DNA from: Alteromonas abrolhosensis
GTDB lineage: Bacteria; Pseudomonadota; Gammaproteobacteria; Enterobacterales; Alteromonadaceae
Assembly: GCF_001953635.1 (NCBI RefSeq)
Contig: NZ_MEJH01000009.1
Location: forward strand, 168,002 to 232,001
Direction of reading: 5' to 3'
DNA: 64,000 nucleotides
The notes beneath the pieces are model-generated. The model saw only the letters and a program-made list of their open reading frames with translations. It was not told the DNA's origin and made no database searches. This document shows, piece after piece, positions 1 through 10,724 of the stretch (position 1 is its first letter; each line of letters starts with the position of its first letter). The position numbers and the translations under genes are program-made.

Positions 1-2665
1 CTGAACGGTCGTGATAAGCACATACCAAACCTTTCTCGATAAGCGCCTGCATAGCGTCGAAGAAGGCTTTAAGGCGAGTTGCAGAAACCACATCTGCGGG
101 GCTATCACCAAGCTGAGTATAGACTTGTGCCAGGCAGCTCGCGCCCAAGCGATTTTTACCTTCGCCCAAATCGAGTAGTAACAAGCGGCTTGCGCCTTTG
201 TCTGTACGTAGCTGTGGCGTTAGGGTTTTGCGAATATCTTTTACTGCGCCAAAGGCTGAAATAACGAGTGATAGCGGAGAAGTCACCGCTTTATCTTCAC
301 CGTTTTCATTCCATGCCGTTTTCATCGACATAGAGTCTTTACCCACAGGAATGGTTAGACCTAGCTCTGGGCAAAGCTCCTCACCCACAGCTTTAACCGC
401 TTCATAAAGACCCGCATCTTCACCTGGGTGTCCAGCTGCTGCCATCCAGTTTGCAGACAGTTTAATGCGCTTAATATCGCCGATGTTTGCTGCGGCAATA
501 TTGGTTAACGCTTCACCCACAGCAAGACGTGCAGACGCGCCGTGCGATAGTAACGCAACAGGCGTACGCTCACCCATCGACATCGCTTCACCGTGGTAGG
601 TGTCAAACGCTGTTGCAGTAACCGCCACATCTGCCACTGGCACCTGCCATGGGCCTACCATTTGATCACGACTAACAAGGCCGGTAACCGAGCGGTCGCC
701 AATAGTGATAAGGAAGGTTTTCTCTGCCACAGTAGGCAAAGATAAAATGCGATTTGCTGCATCACTTAAGGTAATGCCTGCCTCGTCTAGTGCTGGCGAG
801 CTTACCTTGGTCGAGCTTACGTCGCGGTGCATTTTAGGCGGTTTGCCTAAAAGTACATCAAGAGGCATATCGATAGGTTTGTTGTCAAACTGGCTATCGT
901 TCAGGTTGAGGTGCTGCTCGGCAGTGGCTTCACCAACCACAGCAAACGGCGCGCGTTCGCGGGCACAAATTGCTTCGAACACTGACATATTTTCTGGCGC
1001 GACAGATAAAACATAGCGTTCTTGGGATTCGTTACACCATAGCTCCAGCGGCGTCATGCCTGGCTCGTCAGACAATACTTTTCTAAGCTCAAAGTTACCG
1101 CCACGGCCACCGTCATTAACCAGCTCAGGCAGTGCATTTGAAAGACCACCTGCGCCCACATCGTGGATAAACTGGATAGGGTTGTTATCCCCTAACTGCC
1201 AACATGCATCAATCACTTCCTGACAGCGACGCTCCATTTCAGGGTTGTCTCGCTGTACTGAAGCAAAATCTAAGTCTTCGTTTGACTGGCCAGATGCCAT
1301 TGATGAGGCTGCACCGCCGCCAAGCCCAATGTTCATTGCAGGGCCGCCAAGCACAATAAGCTTAGCGCCTACCGTGATTTCGCCTTTTTCAATATGCTCG
1401 CGACGAATATTACCTAAACCACCAGCTAACATAATAGGTTTGTGATAGCCGCGCACTTCAACACCGTTGAAGCTATTTACTTCTTGCTCAAAGGTACGGA
1501 AATAACCCAGTAGCGCAGGACGACCAAACTCGTTGTTAAACGCAGCGCCACCTAGTGGACCTTCAAGCATAATATCAAGGGCGCTTACAATACGCTGTGG
1601 CTTGCCGTATTCAAATTCCCACGGCTGCTCAGCACCAGGAATACGTAAGTTAGATACGGTAAAACCAACCAAACCCGCTTTAGGTTTTGAACCACGACCA
1701 GTAGCACCTTCATCACGGATTTCACCACCAGAGCCAGTTGCCGCACCTGGGAAAGGTGAAATTGCCGTTGGGTGGTTATGGGTTTCTACCTTCATCAAAA
1801 TATCAATATTTTCATGATGGTATTCGTATTGGTGTGACTGAGGGTTCGGGAAGAAACGACCAGCTTGCCATCCTTCCATTACCGCTGCGTTGTCTTTGTA
1901 AGCTGAATACACGTGATCAGGTAACAACTCGTAGGTGTTTTTGATCATTTTAAACAGCGACTTTTCTTGGTCCTCGCCGTCAATGGTCCAGCTAGCGTTA
2001 AAAATTTTGTGACGACAGTGTTCAGAGTTTGCTTGCGCAAACATGTAAAGTTCAACGTCAGTCGGGTTTCTGCCTAGCTTCGTAAAGCTATCAAACAGGT
2101 AGTCAATCTCATCATCAGCTAAAGCAAGGCCTAACGACACATTTGCATTAACTAGCGCGTCTTTGCCTTCGCCTAATACATCTACACTGGTAAAAGTATT
2201 AGCTTCGGTGTGAGCAAATAACACCGCCGCATCTTCAGTGTTCGTAAACACTGACTCTGTCATTCTGTCGTGTAAGAAGCTGGCAACAAGCGCAAAGTCA
2301 TCTTCGCTCAGAGCGTTGTCTGTTTCGATATAAAACGCGCATCCACGCTCTATGCGATTAATACTTTTTAAACTACAGTTGTGAGCGATGTCGGTGGCTT
2401 TAGAAGACCAGGGAGAGATAGTGCCGGGGCGAGGAGTGATGAGGAAGAAGGTTCCAGAAGGGGTTTGTGCTTGCCTCGCGGGGCCGTAAGTGAGCAGCTT
2501 CTCGAGTATCTCTATTTGCTGCTTAGACAAGTCACCTTGGGAATCGACTAGGTGAACATATTCGCTATATAGGTTTTTAACCCTAACGCCGGATTGACCC
2601 AGCTTTGCAATCAGTTTAGTTTGGTTAAACTCTGATAGTGCAGGAGCGCCTCGAAGGACCAACAT
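1..2665 (-). CDS. purL: Phosphoribosylformylglycinamidine synthase, N-terminal 888 codons (3' end outside window)
   Basis: This is the large ATP- and glutamine-dependent FGAM synthase of purine biosynthesis (FGAR to FGAM, cytosolic). Translation from the ATG at 2665 gives the PurL N-terminus: [10 protein letters not shown] at residues 4-13 and the family block [18 protein letters not shown] at about residues 80-97. The frame stays open to base 1, giving 888 of roughly 1295 residues. The N-terminal and FGAM-synthase domains are therefore present, while the C-terminal glutaminase domain lies outside the window. It is divergent from mltF, the usual gammaproteobacterial arrangement. Identification is very secure; only the missing 3' end limits it. 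Confidence 0.97.
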   Translation of the reverse strand, partial: MLVLRGAPALSEFNQTKLIAKLGQSGVRVKNLYSEYVHLVDSQGDLSKQQIEILEKLLTYGPARQAQTPSGTFFLITPRPGTISPWSSKATDIAHNCSLKSINRIERGCAFYIETDNALSEDDFALVASFLHDRMTESVFTNTEDAAVLFAHTEANTFTSVDVLGEGKDALVNANVSLGLALADDEIDYLFDSFTKLGRNPTDVELYMFAQANSEHCRHKIFNASWTIDGEDQEKSLFKMIKNTYELLPDHVYSAYKDNAAVMEGWQAGRFFPNPQSHQYEYHHENIDILMKVETHNHPTAISPFPGAATGSGGEIRDEGATGRGSKPKAGLVGFTVSNLRIPGAEQPWEFEYGKPQRIVSALDIMLEGPLGGAAFNNEFGRPALLGYFRTFEQEVNSFNGVEVRGYHKPIMLAGGLGNIRREHIEKGEITVGAKLIVLGGPAMNIGLGGGAASSMASGQSNEDLDFASVQRDNPEMERRCQEVIDACWQLGDNNPIQFIHDVGAGGLSNALPELVNDGGRGGNFELRKVLSDEPGMTPLELWCNESQERYVLSVAPENMSVFEAICARERAPFAVVGEATAEQHLNLNDSQFDNKPIDMPLDVLLGKPPKMHRDVSSTKVSSPALDEAGITLSDAANRILSLPTVAEKTFLITIGDRSVTGLVSRDQMVGPWQVPVADVAVTATAFDTYHGEAMSMGERTPVALLSHGASARLAVGEALTNIAAANIGDIKRIKLSANWMAAAGHPGEDAGLYEAVKAVGEELCPELGLTIPVGKDSMSMKTAWNENGEDKAVTSPLSLVISAFGAVKDIRKTLTPQLRTDKGASRLLLLDLGEGKNRLGASCLAQVYTQLGDSPADVVSATRLKAFFDAMQALIEKGLVCAYHDRS

Positions 2666-2745
2666 ATTGATTTACCTGGTTTGTTAGAAACAACGACCAC
2701 CAATGCGACGCGTTGCCTCTTGGATTGATGAGTATTTCGGCGCGG

Positions 2746-2774
2746 ATTATAGAGTAATTATGCGCAGTAAGTAA
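2746..2774 (-). promoter_or_regulatory. Sigma70-type promoter of purL
   Basis: On the minus strand a perfect -10 TATAAT (2751-2746) lies 17 nt downstream of TTACTT (2774-2769). It is followed by a GC-rich discriminator, placing the start of transcription near 2739, about 75 nt before the purL ATG. I saw no convincing PurR operator. Confidence 0.6.
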
Positions 2775-2841
2775 CCTCATAACGCGCTTACATGAACTTT
2801 TTTTTAAACTTAAATAGTTTAATGACAACAAGTAAAGGTCT

Positions 2842-4245
2842 ATGCAGTCACAAGACTATAAAAAACGATTAAAACTACAATTAATAATCATATTATCTGT
2901 TGCTGTTATGAGCTGTGGCGTTCCTACAGTCCCCACTGCCTTGTCTTCATTACTGGAACGGGAGTCTATCCGCGTTGGAACGGTTTATGGCGCTGGTACT
3001 TTTTATAATGGTGCGGAAGGCCCACAGGGGTTTGAATATGAATTATTAGCTGGGTTTGCCGATTACCTTGGTGTGACGCTCGATCTGTACCCTTTTTACA
3101 GCTATGAAGTCATGCTGGAACAATTAGAAGAAGGTAATTTGGATATTGTCGCTACTGGCGATGCGGTTACACCTTCACTTAAGAATAGGTTCGCTTACGG
3201 CCCCGCTTATCAACACGTTCAGCAAGAGCTTGTATTTCAGGCTGGTACGTCAAGGCCTAGAGACTTATTAGAACTCGATGCCCCTATTGTTACGGTTGCA
3301 GGTAGTAGCCAAGCTCACCTGCTGTCTAGTTTGTTAGAGAGCTTAGGCGACAAAGCTAGTGATAGTGAAGCTGTTGAAATAAAAACCCAGCTTGTTACCA
3401 CCGAAGATTCTGACTCTGAAGAACTGTTGCAACAAGTTGCCAATGGCGACATTGCTTACACAGTGGCAGACAGCAACCGCCTAGCTCTACAGCGTAGACG
3501 TTACCCTAATTTAGCCGTGGCAAAGACCCTTAACGAAGATATGCCTATGGCGTGGGCGTTGCCTTTGCATCAAGACGACTCTGTTAAAGCAGCATTGATT
3601 GAGTATTTCGGCACCGTGCATCAATCTGGCTGGTTTACGGTATTAGAAGACAAATATTTTGGTCACATTAGACAATTTGATTACGTTGACAGTCGCGCAT
3701 TTAACTATGCGGCCGAGTCTACGCTAGCCCAGTACAAGTCACTATTTCAGCAGTACGCGGGCGATCTAGACTGGCGACTGTTAGCCGCTATGAGTTATCA
3801 GGAAAGTCATTGGGATAGTGATGCTATTTCAAGAACTGGGGTTCGTGGCCTTATGATGCTTACCATGGATACGGCGAGCGATTGGAATGTGGATGACAGA
3901 ACCGACCCAGAGCAAAGTATTCGCGGAGGATCCCGTTATTTCGCCAGTTTGCTAAATCGCATCCCGGCAAGAATTAGCGAGCCAGATAGAACTTGGATGG
4001 CTATGGCATCGTATAATATCGGTATGGGCCATTTGGAAGACGCCCGCATTCTTACCGAGCAACAGGGGGGCAACCCAGATTTGTGGGTAGATGTGAAACG
4101 TCGCTTGCCACAACTAAGACAAAAGAAATACTATCGCACCACCCGTTACGGATATGCGCGAGGCGATGAAGCCTTGCAATACGTAGAAAATATTCGTCGT
4201 TACTATGACAGCCTAGTGTGGTTGGACGAACAAGGGAAAATTTAG
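2842..4245 (+). CDS. mltF: Membrane-bound lytic murein transglycosylase F
   Basis: MltF cleaves the glycan strand of peptidoglycan with formation of 1,6-anhydro-muramyl ends and is anchored at the outer membrane. The protein (467 aa) has a hydrophobic N-terminus with VMSC at residues 22-25, which could be a loose lipobox. A periplasmic substrate-binding (SBP_bac_3-like) domain follows at about 40-265, then a C-terminal SLT domain. The SLT motif YQESHWD holds the catalytic Glu at residue 321, followed by TGVRGLMMLT. Length fits the family. It is divergent from purL, as in many gammaproteobacteria. The SBP-like domain is known to be regulatory in MltF (peptide binding). Identification is secure. 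Confidence 0.95.
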   Translation: MQSQDYKKRLKLQLIIILSVAVMSCGVPTVPTALSSLLERESIRVGTVYGAGTFYNGAEGPQGFEYELLAGFADYLGVTLDLYPFYSYEVMLEQLEEGNLDIVATGDAVTPSLKNRFAYGPAYQHVQQELVFQAGTSRPRDLLELDAPIVTVAGSSQAHLLSSLLESLGDKASDSEAVEIKTQLVTTEDSDSEELLQQVANGDIAYTVADSNRLALQRRRYPNLAVAKTLNEDMPMAWALPLHQDDSVKAALIEYFGTVHQSGWFTVLEDKYFGHIRQFDYVDSRAFNYAAESTLAQYKSLFQQYAGDLDWRLLAAMSYQESHWDSDAISRTGVRGLMMLTMDTASDWNVDDRTDPEQSIRGGSRYFASLLNRIPARISEPDRTWMAMASYNIGMGHLEDARILTEQQGGNPDLWVDVKRRLPQLRQKKYYRTTRYGYARGDEALQYVENIRRYYDSLVWLDEQGKI

Positions 4246-4407
4246 AGTAACTCGTCTTTCACTGTCTTGAAAATTGTCATTTCGATGTCATCTTTGTACC
4301 GTACCCTTAGAAACAGTTAGCCAAATGCTGGCTCACTTTCTCAAAGACAAAAAAGAGCACTCAACGTGAATACGTGTCTACGACAGAAAAAAGAGAAAGG
4401 AGAATAA

Positions 4408-4563
4408 ATGAAAAAAAATCGTTTTATGAAAAAAGGAATAAAATTGAAAAACAATAACAGACGCAGACTGATGCTTAAGCGTTGTCACCAAAAAGTACTT
4501 CAGCGCCGTAAGCTATTTGTCACCAGCGATATGTTCACTCAGTTAACCCGTACACCTAGCTAA
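4408..4563 (+). CDS. Small, highly basic 51-aa protein of unknown function
   Basis: A 51-codon ORF starts at an ATG preceded by a strong purine-rich ribosome binding site (aaaggaga, 5-6 nt spacing). The product begins MKKNRFMKKG and contains RRRLMLKRC and QRRKLF. More than a third of residues are Lys or Arg and there is almost no acidic residue, which suggests nucleic-acid or ribosome binding. There is no signal peptide or membrane segment. I do not recognise a family. It stands alone between mltF (same strand, 162 bp upstream) and convergent tadA. The clean Shine-Dalgarno and uninterrupted frame favour a real gene, but codon bias cannot be judged on this length. Confidence 0.55.
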   Translation: MKKNRFMKKGIKLKNNNRRRLMLKRCHQKVLQRRKLFVTSDMFTQLTRTPS

Positions 4564-4664
4564 ATATCTATAAAGCTTTAGGGGTCACTGATTAAACCTG
4601 CAAGCGATAAATCAATTAGGCGAATTACTCTACTAAGCACATCTTCAAGCGGTACCATAAAACA

Positions 4665-5605
<941 letters not shown>

Positions 5606-5839
5606 GTGAATATGACCGCGATTGCAATAGTAGCCATTTGTGCTTGGGCATTAGTTTCCATTGTCGATAGTGCAAAAGACAAAAGCAAAAAGAAATTGAA
5701 CAGCAAAGAAACAGATGCTTACAAAGCGGAAATTGCAGAACTTAAGGAGCGAGTTTCCGTTTTAGAGAAAATCGTGACAGACGAGCGTTACGACTTAAAA
5801 AAGCAATTTGCGGATTTGGAAAACGACCGCGTCGCTTAG
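5606..5839 (+). CDS. Small single-pass membrane protein with coiled coil, PspB-like
   Basis: The product is about 77 aa: one N-terminal hydrophobic segment (TAIAIVAICAWALVSIV), then a Lys-rich stretch and a heptad-like coiled coil containing ELKERVSVLEKIV. This architecture, and the RVxxLExIxxDE pattern, resembles PspB of the phage-shock response, which partners PspC to sense inner-membrane stress. No pspA, pspC or pspF lies nearby, so the role is not established. I chose the GTG at 5606 because GAGGGA at 5593-5598 is well spaced from it; ATG 5612 is a close alternative and an upstream GTG at 5591 overlaps the binding site. Confidence 0.65.
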   Translation: MNMTAIAIVAICAWALVSIVDSAKDKSKKKLNSKETDAYKAEIAELKERVSVLEKIVTDERYDLKKQFADLENDRVA

Positions 5840-5893
5840 CGCTCGTTTCCCCGTCGGCGCGCTAGATTAGATAACGCTACGTTTAACTGCGCG

Positions 5894-7861
5894 CTAGCTC
5901 CCTTCTAATAGTTTGCGTTCCGCCCGCTCTACGCGACGGGGCTTACCTGCAATTACCAGCACGTCGTGAGCTTGCAAAATAGCATCTTGGTCCGGGTCTT
6001 TTACTTCATTACCGTCGCGCCTCAAGCCTTTTATCGCTACTCGCATACGTGAGAAATCAATATCTTTGATAGCTTTGCCAATACACGATGCGTGTTCGGA
6101 TAACACCACAGCATGAATAAACTCTAACTTGTCTTCTGTGCCGTAGGTGATTTCAGTTGTCTCTCCCGGGTAAAAGCCATGTAGGTGATCGTAGCGACCT
6201 TTTCGCTCCGCACGAACTCGTTTTAAAATACGTGACATTGGTACCCCTGCGTAGTGCAGCACTTGCGATACCAACATTAAGCTGCCCTCTTGTAATTCCG
6301 GCACGACTTGATTGGCGCCCGCGTTGTACAAGCTCTCAAGTTGATAATCACGTTTGGTGCGTACCATCACGTCAGTTGTATTCGTAATACTTCGGGTTTG
6401 GGTGATCACTTGCTTCGCTTTATCAACCTGGTCGAACGTTACAAGTACAAGCTTTGCGCCCTCTACATTGGCGTTGATTAATATATCTTTTTGGCTCGCA
6501 TCTCCGAAGATAACTGGCTCTCCCGCATTTCGGCTTTCGTGCACTCTGACCGGGTCCATATCAATGGCAACAAAATGAATACCTTCCATTTTAAGCATGC
6601 GTGCTACTGACTGCCCCACTCGGCCAAAACCACAAATAATTACATGGTTAGTCAAGGGTTCCCCCTGACCTAAACTAGCATTGTCGTCGAACGAGATATC
6701 CTTGTTAACAATACGCCTTGCTATAGTGACGCTGTTGTTCATAAGCCATGGTGTTAATGCCATACTGATTACACCCATGCACACAATCAGCGATGATTGC
6801 TCTGACGTTAACACGCCGTGTGTGGTCGCAAGTGCCGCAATAACAAAACTAAACTCTCCAATCTGGCAAAGTTTTACCCCAGCAGACCAGCCATCTATTG
6901 CATCAGTTTTAACTAATAAAGACGCTGCCCTTACTAAGATGACTTTAACTATCATCAATGCAAAGACGCCAAAAACAATTTCAAACAAGCTGTTCCATAG
7001 CACGGTTAGCTCTAGCTGCATGCCAACCGTTACGAAGAATAAGCCCATCAAAATATCGCGAAACGGACGAATATCGGCTTCAAGTTGATATTTATACTGA
7101 CTTTCTCCCAACATCATACCCGCCAAGAAAGCCCCTAGTGCCATAGACAGCCCGAAATAATAGGTAAGCCCTCCAGCCAATAGGGCTATTAAAATAGTGG
7201 TCAGAACAAACAGCTCGTCTGTTCTTGTTCTTGCGACCTCTCTAAACACCCAAGGTAGTAACCATTTACCCACTGACATGAGAAACGCAATAACAAAAAC
7301 GCCTTTTAACAATGCCTCACCCAAAGCAAGTGCAATACTTACTTCTCCGGTTTGCGCTAGCAAGGGTATGGCGATAAGAAAAGGAACCACCGCTAAGTCT
7401 TGAAACAGTAAGATACTCACCGCTAATTGTGTACGCCTGTTATTAAGAATGCCCATTTCGGTTGCTTGCTTAATTACAATAGCGGTTGAGCTTAATGCCA
7501 GCGTGCCACCAATAATTATGGACGCGCTAATTGGGATCCCGAAAAACAATGGAACACAAGTAAAGACCGCAGTGGTAAATACCATTTGTCCTAGCCCTAC
7601 GCCGAACACCAGTGAGCGCATAGCTAATAACTTCGGAAGCGAAAACTCCAGCCCTAACGAAAAGAGTAGAAATACAATGCCCACTTCGGCCAGTAGGTGC
7701 ATTTCTTCTGGATGCGCGAACACAGATAGCAGCTGTGGGCCGGCGAGTACCCCAGCGAAAAGATAAGCCAGAATAGGAGGGAGATGGATACGTTTAAATA
7801 ATGCAACTGCACAGACAGATATAAACATTAGTATCACGATATTTAAAAAACTCGTCCCCAC
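5894..7861 (-). CDS. CPA2-family monovalent cation:proton antiporter with RCK domain (KefB/KefC/YbaL type)
   Basis: A 655-aa inner-membrane transporter. The first ~380 residues are a 12-13 helix Na+/H+ exchanger domain (for example LAEVGIVFLLFSLGLEFSL near the start). The C-terminal half has a TrkA-N (RCK) nucleotide-binding domain with the Rossmann motif ICGFGRVGQSVA, then a TrkA-C domain at about 570-650. The family exchanges K+ or Na+ for H+ with gating by nucleotide or glutathione adducts; which ion is moved cannot be read from the sequence. The start is a GTG at 7861 with GGAGG about 5 nt upstream. It is convergent with the PspB-like gene and divergent from the GGDEF gene. No KefF/KefG ancillary subunit is adjacent. 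Confidence 0.88.
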   Translation of the reverse strand: MGTSFLNIVILMFISVCAVALFKRIHLPPILAYLFAGVLAGPQLLSVFAHPEEMHLLAEVGIVFLLFSLGLEFSLPKLLAMRSLVFGVGLGQMVFTTAVFTCVPLFFGIPISASIIIGGTLALSSTAIVIKQATEMGILNNRRTQLAVSILLFQDLAVVPFLIAIPLLAQTGEVSIALALGEALLKGVFVIAFLMSVGKWLLPWVFREVARTRTDELFVLTTILIALLAGGLTYYFGLSMALGAFLAGMMLGESQYKYQLEADIRPFRDILMGLFFVTVGMQLELTVLWNSLFEIVFGVFALMIVKVILVRAASLLVKTDAIDGWSAGVKLCQIGEFSFVIAALATTHGVLTSEQSSLIVCMGVISMALTPWLMNNSVTIARRIVNKDISFDDNASLGQGEPLTNHVIICGFGRVGQSVARMLKMEGIHFVAIDMDPVRVHESRNAGEPVIFGDASQKDILINANVEGAKLVLVTFDQVDKAKQVITQTRSITNTTDVMVRTKRDYQLESLYNAGANQVVPELQEGSLMLVSQVLHYAGVPMSRILKRVRAERKGRYDHLHGFYPGETTEITYGTEDKLEFIHAVVLSEHASCIGKAIKDIDFSRMRVAIKGLRRDGNEVKDPDQDAILQAHDVLVIAGKPRRVERAERKLLEGS

Positions 7862-7961
7862 ACTACCTCCAAAAGCTAAGTAAACTTACGTTCGAAAAAC
7901 AGCTACAACGGTTCACACCTATTAACGCTTTAAACTAAAGACTAATGCTACAAATTATTTA

Positions 7962-9035
7962 TTGGCATTCAGTTTGCAAAATTACTCTACAGAAGACATT
8001 ACAAATGCAGATCCGGCAAGTTTTGCCGCTGTGATCGCCATAAAACCCTCGAAAATGAGGTTATGGCCACAGAAACGTCAGGGCTTTGACACTTGTTTCT
8101 TTGCATATCAACGCATTTTGTATAGGGGCACTACTGTGGATTTTTCAACTTCAGTCTACGATAGCACACAACATAACAATTTTTATCCTGCTGAAAGCAC
8201 GGGTAACTCGCTATCATTTAGTGAGCTATCAGGCTTCGTGACACAGCTGCTTTCTACGCTTGAGTTACAAGAATTAGGTGGCGTTTACTTTCAGCAGCTA
8301 AACACGTTATTGCCAATTGTCGGATTCAGCTTATCCGATTTCGATTCGCGTTGGGTGTACGGCAATGCAAAAATATCGTCAACCCTGATTGATTTACCAC
8401 TGCAAGGTGCCACTTCGGTAAACGGTGATCAAGCCCATGTCTACTATTACATTAGTTCACCCTTGTCGTTATCGCAACGAGAGAGTCTATTCCAACTACA
8501 TGATTTATTTGGAAAACAAGTAAGACATGCCTTGTCTTTAATGCGTGTTCAGCAAATGGCAACTAAAGACGTATTAACCAGCTTAGGTAACCGCGCGGGC
8601 TTTGAGCAGTCTATGACCAGACAGCTAGGTTGGGCGCAAAGGCACGACGACCCTTTCGCACTTTTGGTGATCGACTTAGACAACTTTAAATATGTGAATG
8701 ACAATTTTGGGCATGGTGAAGGTGACAAAGTACTTGTCCATGTGGCATCGCATTTATCTAACGTCCTGCGAGACGAAGACGAAGCATTTCGCTATGGCGG
8801 CGATGAGTTTTGCTGCTTGTTAGACTGTCAGACCCAGCAACAGTTAGCATGTGCAGCCCAGCGTATTCAGATGAGTATCAATAGCTCGAGCTACTTATCT
8901 CGCTTAGGTGTATCAACCAGTCTTGGTGGCGCTATTTATCGCGATGGCGACACAATAAGCAGCCTATTTGACCGTGCTGATAACGCACTATATCGGGTGA
9001 AAAACTCTGGTAAGAACAGCTATCACGCAGCGTAG
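7962..9035 (+). CDS. Diguanylate cyclase with intact inhibitory I-site
   Basis: This enzyme makes c-di-GMP from two GTP. The C-terminal ~165 residues form a GGDEF domain: TSLGNRAGF at its start, VIDLDNFKYVND (metal-binding Asp), and the active-site loop RYGGDEF. An RDED (RxxD) product-inhibition site sits exactly five residues before GGDEF, so feedback inhibition is expected. The N-terminal ~190 residues match no domain I can name; no membrane segment is evident, so it is probably a cytosolic sensor region. The TTG start at 7962 has no good ribosome binding site and the true start could be further downstream. It is a single-gene unit between divergent and convergent neighbours. Confidence 0.9.
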   Translation: MAFSLQNYSTEDITNADPASFAAVIAIKPSKMRLWPQKRQGFDTCFFAYQRILYRGTTVDFSTSVYDSTQHNNFYPAESTGNSLSFSELSGFVTQLLSTLELQELGGVYFQQLNTLLPIVGFSLSDFDSRWVYGNAKISSTLIDLPLQGATSVNGDQAHVYYYISSPLSLSQRESLFQLHDLFGKQVRHALSLMRVQQMATKDVLTSLGNRAGFEQSMTRQLGWAQRHDDPFALLVIDLDNFKYVNDNFGHGEGDKVLVHVASHLSNVLRDEDEAFRYGGDEFCCLLDCQTQQQLACAAQRIQMSINSSSYLSRLGVSTSLGGAIYRDGDTISSLFDRADNALYRVKNSGKNSYHAA

Positions 9036-9159
9036 CGTCGAGACTTAAATTTATCAGGATGGCGGCAAAGCAATGCCGCTTTTGCATATTATTGCCATGG
9101 ATACCATAAATAATAGTATCCAGGCTTTTCAAAAAAAGTACTTTCAGTGCTCCATAGCT

Positions 9160-10485
9160 TCAGTCGAGACTAAAGGTTATTTCCATATCTGGCGCTTTGG
9201 GTTGCAGATAAACACAACGGCCTTCAACAATCAGTGCGACAGGCTCATCGTTAATCAAGATTACGGGCACACCATTTCGCTCCCATCGTGGCACGCGCCA
9301 TACCTTAAACCATTCTTTCAGTAACTTAGATACATTCGCATTTTCTGGCTTTACTTTAAGGTTGCGAGCATTGGTTTGCAGAGAAACGGTATCTTCTTCT
9401 CGCGCTTTTGGCACTGCAATTCGAATATGGCCTCTAAGCCAAGGAAGCGCGATATCTTGGTTGGGCGCTAATTCTAGGTTTTGCGGTACTTCATGAGTAG
9501 CGTTCACCACCCAATAAAGGTCTTGGTCAAACCGTATTACCCTGCCCCATTTAAAGTTCACTTCAGGAGTTGCGTCGTGCTTTGCCTTTAGCATTGCGAG
9601 AACTTGGTCTGTCTGTGCTTTTGACGGCGACAGCTGGCCTTGAGCTCGAAACCACGCGCGAATGACCATAGCCTGCCAAGGTAAAGACAATGTAGCGAGT
9701 TTTAGCCCGTCTAGTCTTAGTTCTGTGCGTTTACAATCTTTAAAATATTGCTGGGCTGAATCGCTAACTAATGCACTTTGCTCGGCACAAAGCTCTGCGC
9801 TGCGCCCCACGGTTTTGGTTAACTTAGGCCACCGCTCCAGCAGGTGAGGTATAATTTCGTTCCTTAAAAAGTTCCTATCAAAGCTGTTTTGCTGATTAGA
9901 TTCATCCTCGACCCACTGCAACATTTCCTCTTCGGCATAAGCCACAATTTCGGCTTTCTCTAGTGCTAGCATAGGGCGCATTATCAAGGTGTCACCTCGG
10001 TACTGGACTTCTCCCATACCCGCTAAGCCTTGTGGACCAGCACCGCGTTTAAGCTGAAGCAATACGGTTTCAAGCTGATCTTCGGCATGTTGTCCTAAAA
10101 GCAATACACCGCCTATTTGGTTACACACTTCTAACAGTGCGTTGTATCTAACCTTACGCGCTTCTGCTTCCAGGCTTTTTCTCGACCCAGTATCAACATC
10201 AACTCGATACAAATGAAATGCTACGTCTTCAAGACGACACTGTAATTCGCAGTGCTTTGCCCACTGTTCGGCATTATTGCTTAATCCGTGGTTTACGTGT
10301 ACAGCGTGAATAGGACCGCCGAATTGCTCGCGAAAGGCGATAGCCGCTTGTAGTAATATTGTCGAATCAACACCACCGCTGTAGGCAACCACCAAAGGCG
10401 TCTGAAGCGATAGTTGAATATCGGTAAGTGACGTAGCAATACGATTTACGATGTGTTCGATGGTGGGAGATTGTAGCGGGGTCAC
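9160..10485 (-). CDS. tilS: tRNA(Ile)-lysidine synthase
   Basis: TilS attaches lysine to C34 of the CAU-anticodon tRNA-Ile, switching it from methionine to isoleucine identity. The PP-loop motif SGGVDS lies at residues 36-41, followed by the VNHGLS region and GQHAEDQLET. The C-terminal half carries the TilS substrate-binding domains, ending with KVWRVPRWERNGVPVI. Its 441 aa is the usual length. The GTG start at 10485 has AAGGT upstream. It follows accA on the same strand as in many gammaproteobacteria, but a terminator lies between them, so it is probably transcribed separately. Confidence 0.95.
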   Translation of the reverse strand: MTPLQSPTIEHIVNRIATSLTDIQLSLQTPLVVAYSGGVDSTILLQAAIAFREQFGGPIHAVHVNHGLSNNAEQWAKHCELQCRLEDVAFHLYRVDVDTGSRKSLEAEARKVRYNALLEVCNQIGGVLLLGQHAEDQLETVLLQLKRGAGPQGLAGMGEVQYRGDTLIMRPMLALEKAEIVAYAEEEMLQWVEDESNQQNSFDRNFLRNEIIPHLLERWPKLTKTVGRSAELCAEQSALVSDSAQQYFKDCKRTELRLDGLKLATLSLPWQAMVIRAWFRAQGQLSPSKAQTDQVLAMLKAKHDATPEVNFKWGRVIRFDQDLYWVVNATHEVPQNLELAPNQDIALPWLRGHIRIAVPKAREEDTVSLQTNARNLKVKPENANVSKLLKEWFKVWRVPRWERNGVPVILINDEPVALIVEGRCVYLQPKAPDMEITFSLD

Positions 10486-10612
10486 TGACCTTGGATACCT
10501 TCTAATTTTAACCCAAGAACTGTTGTTCTTTGATGTACCAGTTTTGGTCTAGAGGGCACACAGGCCGCAGCAAAATTGTACCGCAAAGTTCAACAGGTCC
10601 TAGAGCGCGTTT

Positions 10613-10656
10613 AAAAACATTAAGGGGTTGGTTACCTATGGTAAACAACCCCTTAA
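10613..10656 (-). terminator. Intrinsic terminator downstream of accA
   Basis: On the minus strand an 11-bp stem (TTAAGGGGTTG with CAACCCCTTAA), extended internally by a second pairing of TTTACC with AGGTAA, is followed by TGTTTTTAA. It ends the fabZ...dnaE-accA transcript about 70 nt after the accA stop. Confidence 0.8.
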
Positions 10657-10724
10657 ATACTATGAGCTAATTATCACCAGACCGTAAAGCAGCGAAATCT
10701 CACTGGCCGCTAAGGCCGACGAAT

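Noticed and set aside
6681..7088. 135-codon plus-strand ORF opposite the CPA2 antiporter gene
   Set aside because: Shadow of a membrane protein gene; composition and lack of start signals argue against coding.
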